From Prostheceraeus crozeri (taxonomy: Eukaryota; Platyhelminthes; Polycladida; Euryleptidae), in the NCBI GenBank assembly GCA_907163375.1, contig CAJQUW010003455.1, forward strand, positions 186,001 through 250,000: a DNA stretch of 64,000 nucleotides, in the 5' to 3' direction. Made by a program: the position numbers and the translations under genes. Under the pieces are notes generated by a model. It was given only the letters and a program-made list of their open reading frames with translations, did no database searches and was not told where the DNA came from. Below are positions 62,931-64,000 of the stretch, piece after piece. Numbering within the stretch: the first letter of the stretch is position 1; each line of letters starts with the position of its first letter.

Positions 62931-64000
62931 ATGAAGCGAGTGTTCGATGAACATGGCCAGCAAAGGCCAAAGCGACGAGCTGCTCTTGCAGCAATTAGTG
63001 GCTTAAATGCGATGGCCAGTTTCGAAAACCAGGACCATGCGGGTCCTGATCAGCACTGCGAGCTACAGACTGCAGATACTGCAGTTAATGACAGCGAAAA
63101 CGGTGTTCACCTTCACGTCGACCACGGTGCTGAGAATGGCCACTTAGAAACTGATATGGAAAGATGCAGAATACGTGCTCCGAAGGGCCAACCTAAAAAG
63201 CCACGAATGTTAACCGTTAAGGACAGACAAATGCGTGACGCTGAGCGACATCCTCAAATCCTGCCTCCATGTTCTGCTGTCTGCAAACGCAAGTGTACCG
63301 AAAATATTTCTGACGATCTTCGTGAAACTATTCACCGTACCTATTGCTGGACTATGCTGCCTGATGAACGGCAGTTATGGATTCGAACATCGGTTATCTC
63401 TAAACCTAGACTTCATACCTGTGAAGGAGAGTCTCGTCGTGGGCAAACATTGGAATATAAATTGCAGGAGATTCAGGTGTGTAAAACGTTTTTTCTGACA
63501 ACCCTCGGGTACAAACCTAACAACGACAAGCCAATAACAACTGCATTCATTTCTTTAGACGAAGATGGTCGGACTGTTAGTCGTATGCCTCTTGATATGT
63601 ACGTGATATTATTCTTCAACCGGCTCCAGATCGTCGTGGACGACATCCTCCGCCAAACAAGCTGGACGTCAGTGTCATACGAAATCACATAGAGAGTTTC
63701 CGACCCTGTGCGCCTCATTATCGCAGGTTACATGCTCCTCTCCGCCGCTATTTCCCTTGTGACATTACACCGACCATCATGCACAAAGATTTTGAAGAGA
63801 ATTCTTTCAAATGTAGCATTCATATCTATCGTCGAACCATTCGCCAAATGAAGCTTCCGCGAATGGAAGGCTACAAAACTTGTATGTTTAGGCAAAGATT
63901 GGTAGTATTTCACGAAACTTTCGCACCATTGCGAGGCAGAGGTAAAGCATTCTCTGTTGTGTGGCATGAAGGCATTGCTGGACGCGATGCAGGTGATGTT
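62931..64000 (+). pseudogene. DGCxGQNKN-family relative, internally deleted, runs off window
   Basis: A CATACCTAG acceptor ends at 62914, and the first ATG after it is 62931 (MKRVFDEHGQQRPKRRAAL). The frame includes basic KGQPKKPRM and the Cys cluster PPCSAVCKRKC, then RRGQTLEYKLQEIQVCKTFF and LTTLGYKP, paralleling VCKNMFLNTMG in the 17.2-kb gene. A frameshift near 63600 moves to RRGRHPPPNKLD, IESFRPCAPHYRRLHAPLRR and YRRTIRQMK. The next residues, LPRMEGYKTCMFRQR and SVVWHEGIAGRDAGDV, belong about 100 residues later in the family, so the Cys-rich and first-Asp part is deleted near 63853. The rest lies beyond the window. Confidence 0.7.

Overview
The window is AT-rich, intron-bearing, transposon-dominated eukaryotic DNA, most likely from an invertebrate animal. 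The evidence is spliced coding blocks with GT/AG boundaries, several families of animal cut-and-paste transposons (pogo/Tigger, mariner, piggyBac, hAT, a Copia-type retroelement remnant), a tRNA-derived SINE, foldback and MITE-type inverted repeats, and a strongly over-represented palindromic octamer TAGGCCTA (at least 10 exact copies; about one expected by chance at this base composition). No bacterial-style operon, CRISPR array, rRNA gene or intact functional tRNA was found. I cannot name the species. I recognise no complete, clearly functional host gene; three exon-like open stretches (near 20.0, 52.3 and 56.6 kb) may be host or transposon exons.

Layout. 0-6.2 kb: a spliced transposase-like gene of an unnamed invertebrate family (D / D / GHGKGAPDG motifs), set between clusters of a 17-bp subterminal repeat, one of them a regular array with 21-bp spacing. 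6.3-9.8 kb: a pogo/Tigger-type transposase with a C-terminal PHD-like finger, split by a 1.84-kb DNA element with CAGGGTGTCCGCG ends; removing the insert and a 3-bp duplication restores the reading frame. 12.17-17.16 kb: a 4,987-bp foldback element with perfect terminal sequences, a 9-bp target duplication and arms made of 175-bp tandem units (3 on the left, 6 on the right). 17.2-19.4 kb: a decayed gene of a second DDE-like family (CDGCSGQNKN motif). A C-terminal scrap of a relative lies at 39.3 kb and a separate, internally deleted lineage at 62.9-64.0 kb, running off the window.

20-42 kb is mostly non-coding, with a 744-bp near-perfect hairpin MITE flanked by TA, a mariner 3' remnant, a SINE, smaller inverted repeats, a hAT-type end abutting a Copia-type RNase H fragment, and a decayed mariner/Tc1-like transposase. 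42.9-44.8 kb is a GC-rich minisatellite interrupted by a second CAGGGTG element. 46.4-47.9 kb is a decayed mariner on the minus strand with all three catalytic Asp positions still legible. 49.4-50.3 kb contains a spaced direct duplication. 55.5 kb has a 158-bp piggyBac-type MITE, and 61.2-62.1 kb a truncated piggyBac transposase.

The coding regions I could interpret are mobile-element genes, nearly all broken by frameshifts, stops or insertions. The nesting gives an order of events: the Tigger copy and the GC-rich minisatellite pre-date the two CAGGGTG insertions, and the hAT-type end abuts an already fragmentary retroelement.
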